Shown piece by piece: positions 38,401 through 47,191 of a stretch of DNA of 64,000 bases. This DNA is from an uncultured Prevotellaceae bacterium (GTDB lineage: Bacteria > Bacteroidota > Bacteroidia > Bacteroidales > Bacteroidaceae): positions 32,553-96,552 of the forward strand of contig CACXYH010000002.1 of the NCBI GenBank assembly GCA_902771785.1, read 5' to 3'. A program made the translations under genes and the position numbers. How positions within the stretch are numbered: the stretch's first letter is position 1; each line of letters opens with the position of its first letter. The notes beneath the pieces were generated by a model, which had not been told where the DNA came from, searched no databases, and worked only from the letters and a program-made list of their open reading frames with translations.

Positions 38401-38555
38401 CCGGCATCCTTCATGGCCTGCAGGTCGGCATGAATGCCCGGCTTCGAAACGGCGCCATACATCCAGTACCAGAAAGCCCACGGACGGGTCATGTCCTGAG
38501 CCTGTGCAGAGAACACGAGGCAAAAAACAGAGAGAAGAAGCGCAATTTTTTTCAT
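35439..38555 (-). CDS. GH106-like alpha-L-rhamnosidase
   Basis: The signal peptide ends SAQAQ. The 1038-residue protein starts the mature part with RPWAFWYWMYGAVSKPGIHADLQAMKDAGLGG, the hallmark of GH106, followed by the barrel with LGIHICDGFALAGGPW and the later VKFMHVDSWECGSQNWS (likely catalytic carboxylates) and a C-terminal galactose-binding-like domain (VAHVWLNGHDLGTVWTAPY). GH106 enzymes release alpha-L-rhamnose from rhamnogalacturonan I or II. Its start ATG overlaps the stop of the upstream GH2 gene (ATGA). Together with GH78 it makes rhamnose removal the strongest theme of the locus. Confidence 0.9.
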   Translation of the reverse strand: MKKIALLLSVFCLVFSAQAQDMTRPWAFWYWMYGAVSKPGIHADLQAMKDAGLGGCYLMPIRGTQEKPEFGGDAQQLTPRFWEMVDYAMQQADSLGLQLGIHICDGFALAGGPWITPEESMQKVVWSDTIAETGKDGEVALPLPAVADGYYEDIAVFAVPVWGEVALPRVSGTIRREANGVFRSKEAGYIQYDFDEPQTVRSLHIVPSGNNVQSQRLLVQTSDDGITYRNLRQLVPPRQGWQNTDENYTYSLPKTTSRHFRFCWTPDGTEPGSEDLDAAKWSPVLKLKELTLSSEPRIDQYESKNGSVWRIAVDSYPTYLNTAFEPVRLKVENGKAWLPVEMAAGGKVRVLRFGHTSTGHTNATAGGGKGLECDKFSVLSIEKQIDSWFGLFKKRPHSSVVKFMHVDSWECGSQNWSRHFAEEFQKRRGYDLLAYMPVFAGYPMKNYEQVLRDIRLTMNDLLQDVFFSTVARKAKDYGVRLSAESVAPTMVSDGMQHYRHADIPMGEFWLNSPTHDKPNDMLDAISGAHVYGKKYVQAEGFTEVRGVWDETPASIKALLDRNFALGMNRLFFHVFTHNPYTDKKPGMTLDGIGLFFQRDQTWFPEARALTDYIARCQQYLQRGLPVVDIAVFTGDEMPRRALTPDRLVPMLPGLFGRERVASEQRRMANVGQPMTESPVGVNHAAGILDLKDWLNPLHGYHYDSMNPDGLSRWLSKLYDPKDYDMPNYRVLVVPKGVKVSAESQQKIDSLKFYGISVITEPWQADTLPGVQPDAILPDGIVFSHRKSTNVHYYFLSNQTNSVQNFRAKLRVRDVTTLINPVTGELLNFDVEHDGDYTCIDITLPAYGSVIAACGLMFTDASSVSQRPETAMPIGEKLQWKIVFTENGEQVTTRQLFDWSQSGNDRIRYYSGRARYTTTFRMNKKDVQRLEWLQLPDVKDVAHVWLNGHDLGTVWTAPYTVPLKHHLRKGKNTLEIEVVNTWHNALRGADQGKAPFEGIWTNAKYRSKGDGLLPAGLLQTPLLLSDRYTFLKLFEELSK

Positions 38556-41413
38556 TCGAATCGGAGTTTTGCTGAGTAAACTTGTGTGCCGCTGACGAAA
38601 TGGGGCTGTGCCGACGGTCCATTCAAGTCGGTCGTGTTTACCTTGTTGCGCACGGCAGGAATCACGCTGAGCAGCGAAAGCCCCGTCTTCGGAAGGTCGT
38701 AAAGCAGATGATCGCGCCCGTCGCGAGGCGTAAAGACTCCTATATAGGGGTGCTCACATGCATTGGCAGGTTCGGGCTCAATGCCTATGCGACCTTCCTG
38801 CGTGTCGAGCTGCATCCAGCTGACGTCGGCAAAATAGCCCTTAAACTCCGGATACTCCCAGCTCTCACCAGGTATGGGGTCGTTGTAAGCCGTCTCATAA
38901 TAGCCATACTGCGGACCCTCCATGCGGTTCTGCCATACGCGATACGGCCCGCGTCCCACCCATCGCTTACCTGAAACCTTCGCTTCTGGATAGTCGAAAC
39001 AGATGCCCATGAGGTCGACGACACCGTTGAAACCGGCATTTATCTCCATCCTGACGCTTCCGTCTTCCTGGAATTTCCAGACTGTCTGGCACAGGGAGCC
39101 ATGCTCATAATAGGCAGTAAGCGTGTTCTTGTCGAGGACAAAACGGCTGAATGCGCCTTGGTCTTCGTATTCGGTGTAGAGCGTCTTCTTCTGGAAGGCT
39201 TCTTTGTCGTCGTGATTGTAGAAGCCGTCTTGCGATCGGTCGCTGCGCTTCGCCGCCACGAAACGCGGTCCGTTGGCCAGGGAATAGGTGTGGCCGGCGG
39301 TCTTCACCTGCTGCAAAAGGCCCGATTTCTTCGAGAAAACATAGGTAGCAGGACCGGCTGTGACGGTCAGCTCGGTGTCGGTTTCGCTCTTCGTCACGAA
39401 TGCTTCCTCAGTCTGCGGAACGGCGCTCTCGGCATCTTTCAGCACCGGCCAAGCCCAGGTAAAGATTTCCTCGCCGTGAGGGTCGGTGGCCGTCACGCTG
39501 AGCACATCGCCCTTGGGCTGTTCGAGGGTCCACAGCCTGGCGCGCTGTCCAGGGGCCAGTGTGGGGGCGGGAATGTTGAACTCGCTCAGCGTACTCACCT
39601 TGGTTTCGCCATATTTTGGCATAGCGAGGAGGCGGCCCGTGAAGCGACAGTCGCGCAGATTGGTGAAGTCATAGGCATTGAGCACCTCGACGATGCTTTC
39701 GCCTTTTTTACTGTCGGGGGCCTTATTATAGATCAGTTGCACGGGGCTCCACACCTCGCGAATGGTGTGGAACGAACCTTCTTTCTCCATGTGGGGGCCA
39801 ACGATGCCGTCGCTACCGAAGTTGCCGACGGGGTCGAGTATGCCATCCTGATCGCTACGCACAACGGCCTGGTCCATCAGGTCCCAGAGGAAACCGCCCG
39901 CACAACGGGGGTTCGACATCATCAGCTGCCAATAATCTTTCAGACCGGCACCATGTCCGCCGTCGTAGAGACCATGCAGGAACTCGGTGGGCATGAAGAT
40001 TTCCTTCTGGCGCATGAACTCTGCCGTTTCGCCCCACGAACGGTAATGCTTCGTTTCGAAACCGTTGCGATTGGCCCAGGGATAGAGCACCACGCGCTGC
40101 TGCGGGTCGAACTTGGCAAAGACAGACTCCAACTCGTAGTTGAAACCGCCCTCGTTGCCGTTGCTCCAGAAAATGATGGAGGGATGATTGACGTCGCGGG
40201 CAACCATTTCTTCGACGATTTGCGAACCGACGACGGTCTCATGGGCCCAGTGCCAGCCCGGCTGTTCGCACTCTACATAGAGGCCCAGCGAGTCGCAGGC
40301 ATCCAGGAACTCCGGGTCGGCAGGATAGTGAGAGAGGCGCACGGCATTCATGTTCATCGACTTGATGAGCCTGACATCCTCTATATTCTTGGCCTTCGAC
40401 AGCGTGCGGCCCGTCTCCGGACGGAAGGAATGGCGGTTGACGCCCTTCATGATTACCTTCTTCCCGTTGATGAAGACACCATCCTCGGCGTCGCCGGCAT
40501 AGCGATGGCGATACTCAATGGTGCGGAAACCGAAGCGCTGACGCTCTACGTGGAGGGTCTTGCCCTGGCTGTCTTTCAGCGTGAAGACGGCAGTATAGAG
40601 GTGAGGCGTCTCGGCAGTCCAGAGCCGGGGGTTCTTCACCACGAAGTCTATCTTAGCCTCGTCGCCGGCAACGGGCGTGGCGGGACTGGAAGCTACTTTC
40701 TTGCCAGCCGCATCGATGAAATCAACGATTATTGAACTGGCAGAGAGCGCACGGTTCAAGTATACGTCGGCACAGAAGCGGCCATCCATCCGGGCATCGA
40801 TGGCCACGCGACTGATGTTGTGCATGGGTTTCGAAACCACATAGACGGGGCGCCAGATGCCACCGAAGTTCCAGTAGTCGGCCCGCCGTTCGGCCAGGTT
40901 CACCTGCGAGTTGGCGCTCTCTTTCGAGACTTCCACCTCCAGCCGGTTCTTCTTTTTACCCGTGAAGACGCGGTCGCTAACGTCAATCGTATGGCGCGTA
41001 AAGCCGCCCTGATAGGTGCCATTGCCGGCCTTGCGGCCATTGATAGTCACCTTGGCGTCGGTGAAAACGGCCTCGAAGACGAGCAGAATCTGGCGGCCGG
41101 CCCACGCTTCGGGCAGCGTGAACTCGGTCTTATAGAGTCCTTTCTCGCTGGCGATGCCCTCAGGAGCAGCCTTCCCATAGAAGCGCATGCCATACTGATA
41201 GGTGCCGAAGCCTTGCAGCTCCCAGCACGAGGGCACCCCGATTTTGGTCCACTTACCGCTGTTACGCCCGTCGGTACACATGAAATCCCACTGCACCATG
41301 TCGTCGCAACCCGTGCCACTTAGGTACTGTCGTCCTGTCTCTACAGCCGGCTGTGCCCACACTTGCCCCACGGCCAGCGCAAGCAATGTCGATAAAATCA
41401 CGTTTTTCGTCAT
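38552..41413 (-). CDS. GH2 family glycoside hydrolase (LacZ-like)
   Basis: The signal peptide ends QVWAQ. The 953-residue protein follows the GH2 layout with jelly roll (SCWELQGFGTYQYGMRFYG), Ig-like domain, TIM barrel with acid/base Glu in WSNGNEGG (about residue 418) and nucleophile Glu in MPTEFLHGLYDGG (about 477), and C-terminal domains like those of LacZ (RWVGRGPYRVWQNRMEGPQYGYYE). It is probably a beta-galactosidase acting on pectin side chains. The gene is coupled to GH106 by a 4-base overlap. Upstream there is a 91-base gap to GH78 without a clear promoter or terminator. Confidence 0.9.
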   Translation of the reverse strand: MTKNVILSTLLALAVGQVWAQPAVETGRQYLSGTGCDDMVQWDFMCTDGRNSGKWTKIGVPSCWELQGFGTYQYGMRFYGKAAPEGIASEKGLYKTEFTLPEAWAGRQILLVFEAVFTDAKVTINGRKAGNGTYQGGFTRHTIDVSDRVFTGKKKNRLEVEVSKESANSQVNLAERRADYWNFGGIWRPVYVVSKPMHNISRVAIDARMDGRFCADVYLNRALSASSIIVDFIDAAGKKVASSPATPVAGDEAKIDFVVKNPRLWTAETPHLYTAVFTLKDSQGKTLHVERQRFGFRTIEYRHRYAGDAEDGVFINGKKVIMKGVNRHSFRPETGRTLSKAKNIEDVRLIKSMNMNAVRLSHYPADPEFLDACDSLGLYVECEQPGWHWAHETVVGSQIVEEMVARDVNHPSIIFWSNGNEGGFNYELESVFAKFDPQQRVVLYPWANRNGFETKHYRSWGETAEFMRQKEIFMPTEFLHGLYDGGHGAGLKDYWQLMMSNPRCAGGFLWDLMDQAVVRSDQDGILDPVGNFGSDGIVGPHMEKEGSFHTIREVWSPVQLIYNKAPDSKKGESIVEVLNAYDFTNLRDCRFTGRLLAMPKYGETKVSTLSEFNIPAPTLAPGQRARLWTLEQPKGDVLSVTATDPHGEEIFTWAWPVLKDAESAVPQTEEAFVTKSETDTELTVTAGPATYVFSKKSGLLQQVKTAGHTYSLANGPRFVAAKRSDRSQDGFYNHDDKEAFQKKTLYTEYEDQGAFSRFVLDKNTLTAYYEHGSLCQTVWKFQEDGSVRMEINAGFNGVVDLMGICFDYPEAKVSGKRWVGRGPYRVWQNRMEGPQYGYYETAYNDPIPGESWEYPEFKGYFADVSWMQLDTQEGRIGIEPEPANACEHPYIGVFTPRDGRDHLLYDLPKTGLSLLSVIPAVRNKVNTTDLNGPSAQPHFVSGTQVYSAKLRFE

Positions 41414-41504
41414 GCCAATAAGTACTTATTATATAATAAAAGGACTGAAAAAAGGCAGAAATGTCGTCACTATCAGACGTAAGAGCATGACAACGGCAGA
41501 AAAT

Positions 41505-43841
41505 TTATTTCGATAGTAATTCTTCGAACCGGTGATGGCCGCTACTTACGGTCTCAGAAGTGCCACTATAAGGCAGGTAAACCTCTGCTTTGCAGCCCTC
41601 AGGGATGCTGATTTTGAGCAGGAATCGGCCGTTCTCAATCTTCCATTCGCACTTGACGACGCCCTCCCGGCACTTCGTCTGCCCGCGACACCACGTGAGG
41701 TCGCCCACGGGCATGGGCTCGATGCGGATGGGCTGGCTGCCCCTGACGTTGATGCCAAGCACGCGGGGCACGAGCAGATTGTTCAGATGGCCCATCATGA
41801 AGTGGTTGAGCGAAGAGCCCTGGCTGGGGTCCCACTGCTCGGAGAGCGTGGTCATGCCCTGCTTGATTTGGTAGCCGTAGCCCGGCGTGTCGTAGTGGTT
41901 CAGCATGCGGTAGAGCAGCTCGTGGTGCTCGCGGTTGGCCGAGTAGGCCAGCGTCTGGAAGAGGTAGCGCGTGCCTACATCGCCCGTGGTGAGGCGGTCG
42001 CCATGCCGATGAATGTCGTCAACAAGCCGTTGCATGACCGAATCACGGTCAGTCGCCGGTGCAAGATGCATGTCAAGCGCGATAGCCTGGGCCGTCTGGC
42101 TGCCGGTATCGAAGGTATAGGTGTCGCGATGAAAGAACTCATTGAGAACAGCCTCCTTGATTTCAGCGGACAGTTGGCTAAAATGGCGCATTTCATCGGC
42201 ACGGTCGAGCATGGCGGCACAAAGGGTCAGCATCGTTGCCCAGCAATAGTAATGGGCGGTAGAAACGAACTTCACGCTGGTGTTTTTTGAAAAACCGGCC
42301 TTTTCACCGTCGCGGTAGTCATACCAGTCGCCCAGTCCCTGATTGAGAATACGGGCCGAATCCTGAGTGGCGAGGTAGTCTACGTAGCGCTTCATCGGCT
42401 CGTAATACTGGCGTACCAGGGTGTCGCTGCCATAGTGTTGCCAATAGAGCAGGGGCAGCATGACGAACGTTCCGGCCCATTCAGGACTTTCGTTGAACGG
42501 CCGCCCCCACGTCTCGCCGGGGAACACGGTGTACTGCGGAGCCGTCGTTGGCACGGCTCCATCGGCGTGCTGAGCGTCGGCAATGTTGCGCATGGTCTGT
42601 TCTATCATTGCGCGGCAGTCATAGTTGGCCATCAGGCCCTCGGCATTCAGCCAGTCTTGCTCCAGCCAACCCAGCTTTTCGCGGTGCGGACAGTCGGTCC
42701 ATACGCCCTGCCAATTGCTGCGAATGGCGCGGTCGATGAGCCGGTAGGCATCGTTCAGCAGGGGGTTAGAACACTCAAATTGGCCGATTTTATCGGCGGA
42801 ATTATAGATGAAGCACGACTGCAGGTCGAGCAGTTGGGCCTCGGTTTCCACCTCAACGTAGCGGAAACCGTAGTAGGAGAAGCGCGGATGCCACGTCTCG
42901 TCGCCTGTTCCGCTCAGCGTGTAAGTATAGTAATGTGGGCGTCCCGTCTGCTTCTGGCTCACGTGTCCGTCCTTATCAAGGGTTTCGCCGACGGTCAGCT
43001 TCACGGTCTGTCCGCGCTTTCCGCGCACGGTGATTTGCGGAAAACCGGCCAGGTTCTGCCCCATGTCGTAGACGGTTGAAGAGGTTGCGCTGAACGTAGT
43101 CAGCTGCTGCTTCACGGGATAGCGCTCCATAATCTTGACGGGGGCTGCCATCTGAGGGCGCAACTGTCCCTTTGGTGCTTCCTGCAGAACAACCTTCTGC
43201 CAGCGTTCGGTAGCGCAGGCATCGTAGTCTTCGCCACCATAAATACTGTTGAAGGTAATCGGTGAAGGCGAAAAAGACCAGGTTTCATCGGAAAAAACAT
43301 CGGCCGTACGCCCGTCGGCATAGCCAATGTGAAGGCGGAAGAGCAAAGTTGGCGGGCCAAACGAAATCTTCATCTTGTGGTATCGGCCACCCTGCTCGTT
43401 GTAAAAGCCATTGCCCAGAACCACGCGAACCTCGTTTTGGCCGCGCTGCAACTGGGCAGTCACGTCGTAAGTATTATAAAACACGGTTTTATCGTAATCG
43501 CTCCAGAGCGGTGCCAGCACGGCATCGCCCACCTTTTGGCCATTCAGCTCCAGCTCGTAGAAACCCAGTCCGCAAATGTAGACGGTGGCCTCTTTGATGC
43601 CTTTGCGCAGTTTGAACTCCTTTTTTAGGCAGATGCTCTTCTGCGAAAGCGAGTCGACGGCAGCCCAGGCTGCCTTCACCTCGGGACGTTTCAGGGTCTC
43701 TCCGCTAAACGTACGACCCTCGGGAATATGGGCATTGGCTTTAGAAATTGCGCCAATCCATCGGGCTTTCCCAAAATCGTCGGCACCTGCCGTGAGGACA
43801 AACAGCAGGCAAAAAAGCGACGACCACAGCACTCTTTTCAT
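41505..43841 (-). CDS. Alpha-L-rhamnosidase, GH78
   Basis: The signal peptide ends TAGA. The 778-residue enzyme has N-terminal beta domains (KARWIGA, VYICGLGFYELELNGQKVGD), the (alpha/alpha)6 barrel with catalytic TDCPHREKLGWLEQD (general-acid Glu near residue 388) and the second Glu in LSEQWDP, and a C-terminal beta domain ending in VYLPYSGTSETV. The family removes terminal alpha-L-rhamnose from pectic glycans and other plant glycosides. Its start codon overlaps the stop of the upstream fusion protein (ATGA). Confidence 0.95.
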   Translation of the reverse strand: MKRVLWSSLFCLLFVLTAGADDFGKARWIGAISKANAHIPEGRTFSGETLKRPEVKAAWAAVDSLSQKSICLKKEFKLRKGIKEATVYICGLGFYELELNGQKVGDAVLAPLWSDYDKTVFYNTYDVTAQLQRGQNEVRVVLGNGFYNEQGGRYHKMKISFGPPTLLFRLHIGYADGRTADVFSDETWSFSPSPITFNSIYGGEDYDACATERWQKVVLQEAPKGQLRPQMAAPVKIMERYPVKQQLTTFSATSSTVYDMGQNLAGFPQITVRGKRGQTVKLTVGETLDKDGHVSQKQTGRPHYYTYTLSGTGDETWHPRFSYYGFRYVEVETEAQLLDLQSCFIYNSADKIGQFECSNPLLNDAYRLIDRAIRSNWQGVWTDCPHREKLGWLEQDWLNAEGLMANYDCRAMIEQTMRNIADAQHADGAVPTTAPQYTVFPGETWGRPFNESPEWAGTFVMLPLLYWQHYGSDTLVRQYYEPMKRYVDYLATQDSARILNQGLGDWYDYRDGEKAGFSKNTSVKFVSTAHYYCWATMLTLCAAMLDRADEMRHFSQLSAEIKEAVLNEFFHRDTYTFDTGSQTAQAIALDMHLAPATDRDSVMQRLVDDIHRHGDRLTTGDVGTRYLFQTLAYSANREHHELLYRMLNHYDTPGYGYQIKQGMTTLSEQWDPSQGSSLNHFMMGHLNNLLVPRVLGINVRGSQPIRIEPMPVGDLTWCRGQTKCREGVVKCEWKIENGRFLLKISIPEGCKAEVYLPYSGTSETVSSGHHRFEELLSK

Positions 43842-46800
43842 TTTCTTGATGGCAATTGAATGGTGAGTTTTCCTAAATCGCTGCGCTGACCGGCCAGCTT
43901 ACCGTCGACATAGACGCGGAGTCCGCGGCCTACGTAATAGCGCGAACCGTCGCAGTCGTAGACGATGGCAACCTGATGGCCATGATAGCTGACGTTGTCG
44001 AGACAGAAGTACGACCACTTGTCGGCAGGAAGAAGCGGGTTCACCACCAGCTCGTTGCTGCTGCTGGGACGCAGTCCGCAGAGTCCGGTGATGACCAAAT
44101 CGCAGAACGTAGAATGGTTGTAGTAGCGCGAACGCTCCTGGTCGCCTTTCAACCAATAACCCGTGGTTTCATCGAGATATTCGCCAATGTAGGGTTTGCC
44201 GCGCATGCTCTGGCTCTGCATGTACTTCTGCATCTCGGCAAAGAAGAGCGAATCGCCAATGACAGGACTGCTGTAGTCATTCAAGTAGTTGGCCATGGCC
44301 GTCAGCGTCTGACTGGTTGCGAAAGGCCATACGGCACCATCCCACTCACATTTGCCCACGCCATGGGTACGGAACTGCGGATGCCGGCGCTCGGCGGTAG
44401 TCTGTCCGTAGGGTGCCGAGAATCCTTTTTCATCGGCAGCCTGCAGCCAAGCAACTCCATACTTTGGCTCGTCTTTAGCCAGATAGGTGTACCAAGGCAG
44501 GAACCCGATGGCCTCGCGCACGTTGGAAGAGGAGTCCATGCGATGGGTTTCGAAGAACTGATGCTGCTCGTTCCATAGCCACTGATGAGCCAGTTCGCGC
44601 AGGCTGTCGGCCTGCATGTCGTACTTTTGAGCGATTTCATCGCGCCCGGCCAGCCGCTCAGCACAGGCTATGGCACGGGCATTACCATACATATAGCTGT
44701 TGATGCTGGGGCGCATGTATTTCTTGCGCCGCCCTCCACTGATGGTTTCTTCCATGGCATCCTGCACGTCGGCCTGCCAATAAAGTCCGTTTTCGCGGCG
44801 ATGGGTGGTGTACCAGTGGTTGTATTCGGCTTCCATGGAGGGCAGCAAGCCCACGAGCCAGTCACGACGGCCGTCGACTTCATAGCGCGACCAAAGCGAC
44901 TGGGCAATCCATGAGGAATAGTTCGAGAGCTTCTTCATAGGGCCACCGTCGTTACCGCGATACCAGGTTTCGATGATTTCATCGAGGTATTTAGGATTGC
45001 GGAGCCAACGACTCTCGTGAACATGATGGCCAACGGCAGAGGAAATGAGCTTCCACTTATCGGCATAGTTGCGCTCAACGAGGAACTCGGTCATGGCATA
45101 GCCCACTGGCGTCTGCTCGATGTGCTTGCGCAATGTCCACCAACGGTAATAGTAGAGTTGCTCCATCTGCTTCTGAGAACACTCAAAGAGGGGCACGTTC
45201 TGCTGCATCCACGCCCATGCTTCGCTGTTGGGAATGGCCTGAACGATGTTTTCGTCCTCCATCTGATTGAAGTAGTCGATGTAGTGTTTATAGTCGTTGG
45301 AACGCAGTAAAACGGCGGTTCCATCGGCATCCTGCGAGCTGGTTGCAAAGTTCGAAAGCTCGAAGGCGGCCTCCTCGGCCACATCGCCAGCATGGGGCAA
45401 CGTGCCATACCAGTCGGCCTCGGTGTCGACATCGGGGAAACGACGTTCCTGACCCGTACGGAACATGACGCGCTCAATGCCGGGAACAGGTGCGAAGAAA
45501 ATGCGCTGTCCCACTTTCTTGCCGTCGACATACACCTGAATGAGGCGGTTGGGCACGGAGAGCGTGGCCTCTATATGGTAGGTGCGCCCCACTTCGTAGG
45601 TCATGAAGTTGCCGTAACGGGCACCACCCTTGCAACGAAGGGTGAGGTCGGGTGTCAGCTCAAGGCGCGAACAGGCTGTGCCCTGTGCATCGAGGAATTC
45701 GATTTGGAACGGTTCCATCGCTGGTTTCTTGGTCACACAGAAGTCGAAGCTCACCTTCAATTCGCGCGACTGAGGTATTTTGCGCTCTACGCGCGCATAG
45801 TCGAAGGGGTCGCAGTCGCTCAACTTCAACTTGCCTTCGGCCAGCGAAACGGGTGCCATCAGGGGGGAGTAGACGTTCCATGTGGTGAGCTTGGCAAGCT
45901 CATCAGCAGCACACAGTTCGCCGGCATCGGCATGGTTATGGGCATCGGTCTGAACGGGAACGGGGATGCGAGCCACCCACATGTCTTCCTTATTCATGGA
46001 GAAGCTGACCCACAGGTTGCTGTCACGAGGCGTGCCGTTGCCCTCCTGGATGCCGCGCACGTATTGCGGGCCGCGGCTTTTATAGTTGCCGCCATACCGC
46101 ATGGCCGGCACTTCGCCGCAAACAAGGCCCAGCGTGGTGTACTCCAGGCCGTCCTTACTGAGCGAGATGGCTAAGGGCCAACGAAACTCGGAGGGGTTGT
46201 AGACCGTAGCATAGGTGCCATCGGTGAGCCGCTGTCCCCAAATTTTGGCATTGCTATTGACGAAGCCTTTGGCACGTTCTACCGGCTGCGACCACGTGTT
46301 GCCGCCGTCGCTGCTCACGCTGGTGAGCGCATGTTTCCACAAAGCGACGAGCCTACCGTCGGGCAATGTGTAGTCGCAATAGGCCTTATATTCCTTATGA
46401 AGAGGAATGAGCGGATCGTTCCGGTCGGCTTCCTCCACCCATTGCATGCGATAACGGGGATTGGCAAGAATCTCTTCGACGGCACGACGGGTGGCCTTGT
46501 CGGCCTTCGTGTAAAGGGGGAAGGCCGGGGCGAGCTGCGATTTCTTAGAACGACCGGAGGCATTCTGCGAGAGATAGTCCTTGTAGGACTGGTTCAGGTA
46601 GATGAAGTAGATGGGGCCAAAGGTGCCGTCGACCTTCACTTCGCGAATGACACGGCCCAGGCCGTTGCCGTCGTTGGGGTCGTCCTTGCGGTCGAAAGCC
46701 ACGCCATAGTTGCCGAGGGCGAAGAGCTGACCGCTCTTGGCTACGTACCAACCGACGCGCTGGTGCATGATAGCAACGAGATTATGGGCGATTTCATCGC

Positions 46801-47191
46801 GGTTTTTCTTCTTGAAACCGTCAGGAACCTGCAGCTCAGGGAACAAGATGCAGGGCGATGTCCAGGTGTAGCCGTCCTCAGACGTCTGCAGCATGGTGCG
46901 AGAGGGCGGAACATGCTCGTCGCTGGGGTCACAGAGATAGTGCAGGTAGAAGCGTCCCTGCCAGTAGGCCATCATGGGTTGATGGTTGTAAGTCCAGTTG
47001 TCGTTGCTCAGTTTTGAGGGAGCCTCGCGGTTGGCCCGCATCACCTGGATATTGTGAACACCCACCACAGGCGAGAGACCGCCATCATGACGATTGGGAT
47101 TGCAGAGCGTAGTGCCCGTGTAGCGGACGAGGTCTTGCGCCTGCAAATTCACGGCGAGGGCTAACGCCGAGAGCAAAAGAAGCTTTCTCAT
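43838..47191 (-). CDS. Beta-propeller plus MGH1/GH63-like (alpha/alpha)6-barrel fusion
   Basis: Signal peptide (ending NLQAQ), 1117 residues. Residues about 25-430 look like a sialidase/GH43-type propeller (HQPMMAYWQGRFYLHYL, SVSSDGGNTWSQP Asp-box). About 440-590 form a LamG-like domain (LKVSFDFCVTKKPAMEPFQIEFLDAQG). The last 480 residues resemble the MGH1-like/GH63 six-hairpin barrel (WYRGNDGGPMKKLSNYSSWIAQSLW, SINSYMYGNARAIAC, CEWDGAVWPFATSQT, then IGEYLDETTGYW). Two catalytic-type modules in one chain suggest a pair of linked cuts on one pectic side chain; the specificities are unknown. 4-base overlaps tie it to both the GH43-like and GH78 genes. Confidence 0.8.
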   Translation of the reverse strand: MRKLLLLSALALAVNLQAQDLVRYTGTTLCNPNRHDGGLSPVVGVHNIQVMRANREAPSKLSNDNWTYNHQPMMAYWQGRFYLHYLCDPSDEHVPPSRTMLQTSEDGYTWTSPCILFPELQVPDGFKKKNRDEIAHNLVAIMHQRVGWYVAKSGQLFALGNYGVAFDRKDDPNDGNGLGRVIREVKVDGTFGPIYFIYLNQSYKDYLSQNASGRSKKSQLAPAFPLYTKADKATRRAVEEILANPRYRMQWVEEADRNDPLIPLHKEYKAYCDYTLPDGRLVALWKHALTSVSSDGGNTWSQPVERAKGFVNSNAKIWGQRLTDGTYATVYNPSEFRWPLAISLSKDGLEYTTLGLVCGEVPAMRYGGNYKSRGPQYVRGIQEGNGTPRDSNLWVSFSMNKEDMWVARIPVPVQTDAHNHADAGELCAADELAKLTTWNVYSPLMAPVSLAEGKLKLSDCDPFDYARVERKIPQSRELKVSFDFCVTKKPAMEPFQIEFLDAQGTACSRLELTPDLTLRCKGGARYGNFMTYEVGRTYHIEATLSVPNRLIQVYVDGKKVGQRIFFAPVPGIERVMFRTGQERRFPDVDTEADWYGTLPHAGDVAEEAAFELSNFATSSQDADGTAVLLRSNDYKHYIDYFNQMEDENIVQAIPNSEAWAWMQQNVPLFECSQKQMEQLYYYRWWTLRKHIEQTPVGYAMTEFLVERNYADKWKLISSAVGHHVHESRWLRNPKYLDEIIETWYRGNDGGPMKKLSNYSSWIAQSLWSRYEVDGRRDWLVGLLPSMEAEYNHWYTTHRRENGLYWQADVQDAMEETISGGRRKKYMRPSINSYMYGNARAIACAERLAGRDEIAQKYDMQADSLRELAHQWLWNEQHQFFETHRMDSSSNVREAIGFLPWYTYLAKDEPKYGVAWLQAADEKGFSAPYGQTTAERRHPQFRTHGVGKCEWDGAVWPFATSQTLTAMANYLNDYSSPVIGDSLFFAEMQKYMQSQSMRGKPYIGEYLDETTGYWLKGDQERSRYYNHSTFCDLVITGLCGLRPSSSNELVVNPLLPADKWSYFCLDNVSYHGHQVAIVYDCDGSRYYVGRGLRVYVDGKLAGQRSDLGKLTIQLPSRK

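Noticed and set aside
39101-40735. A 544-residue open frame antisense to a GH2 gene
   Set aside because: The minus-strand GH2 has catalytic motifs and operon context; the plus frame has none.
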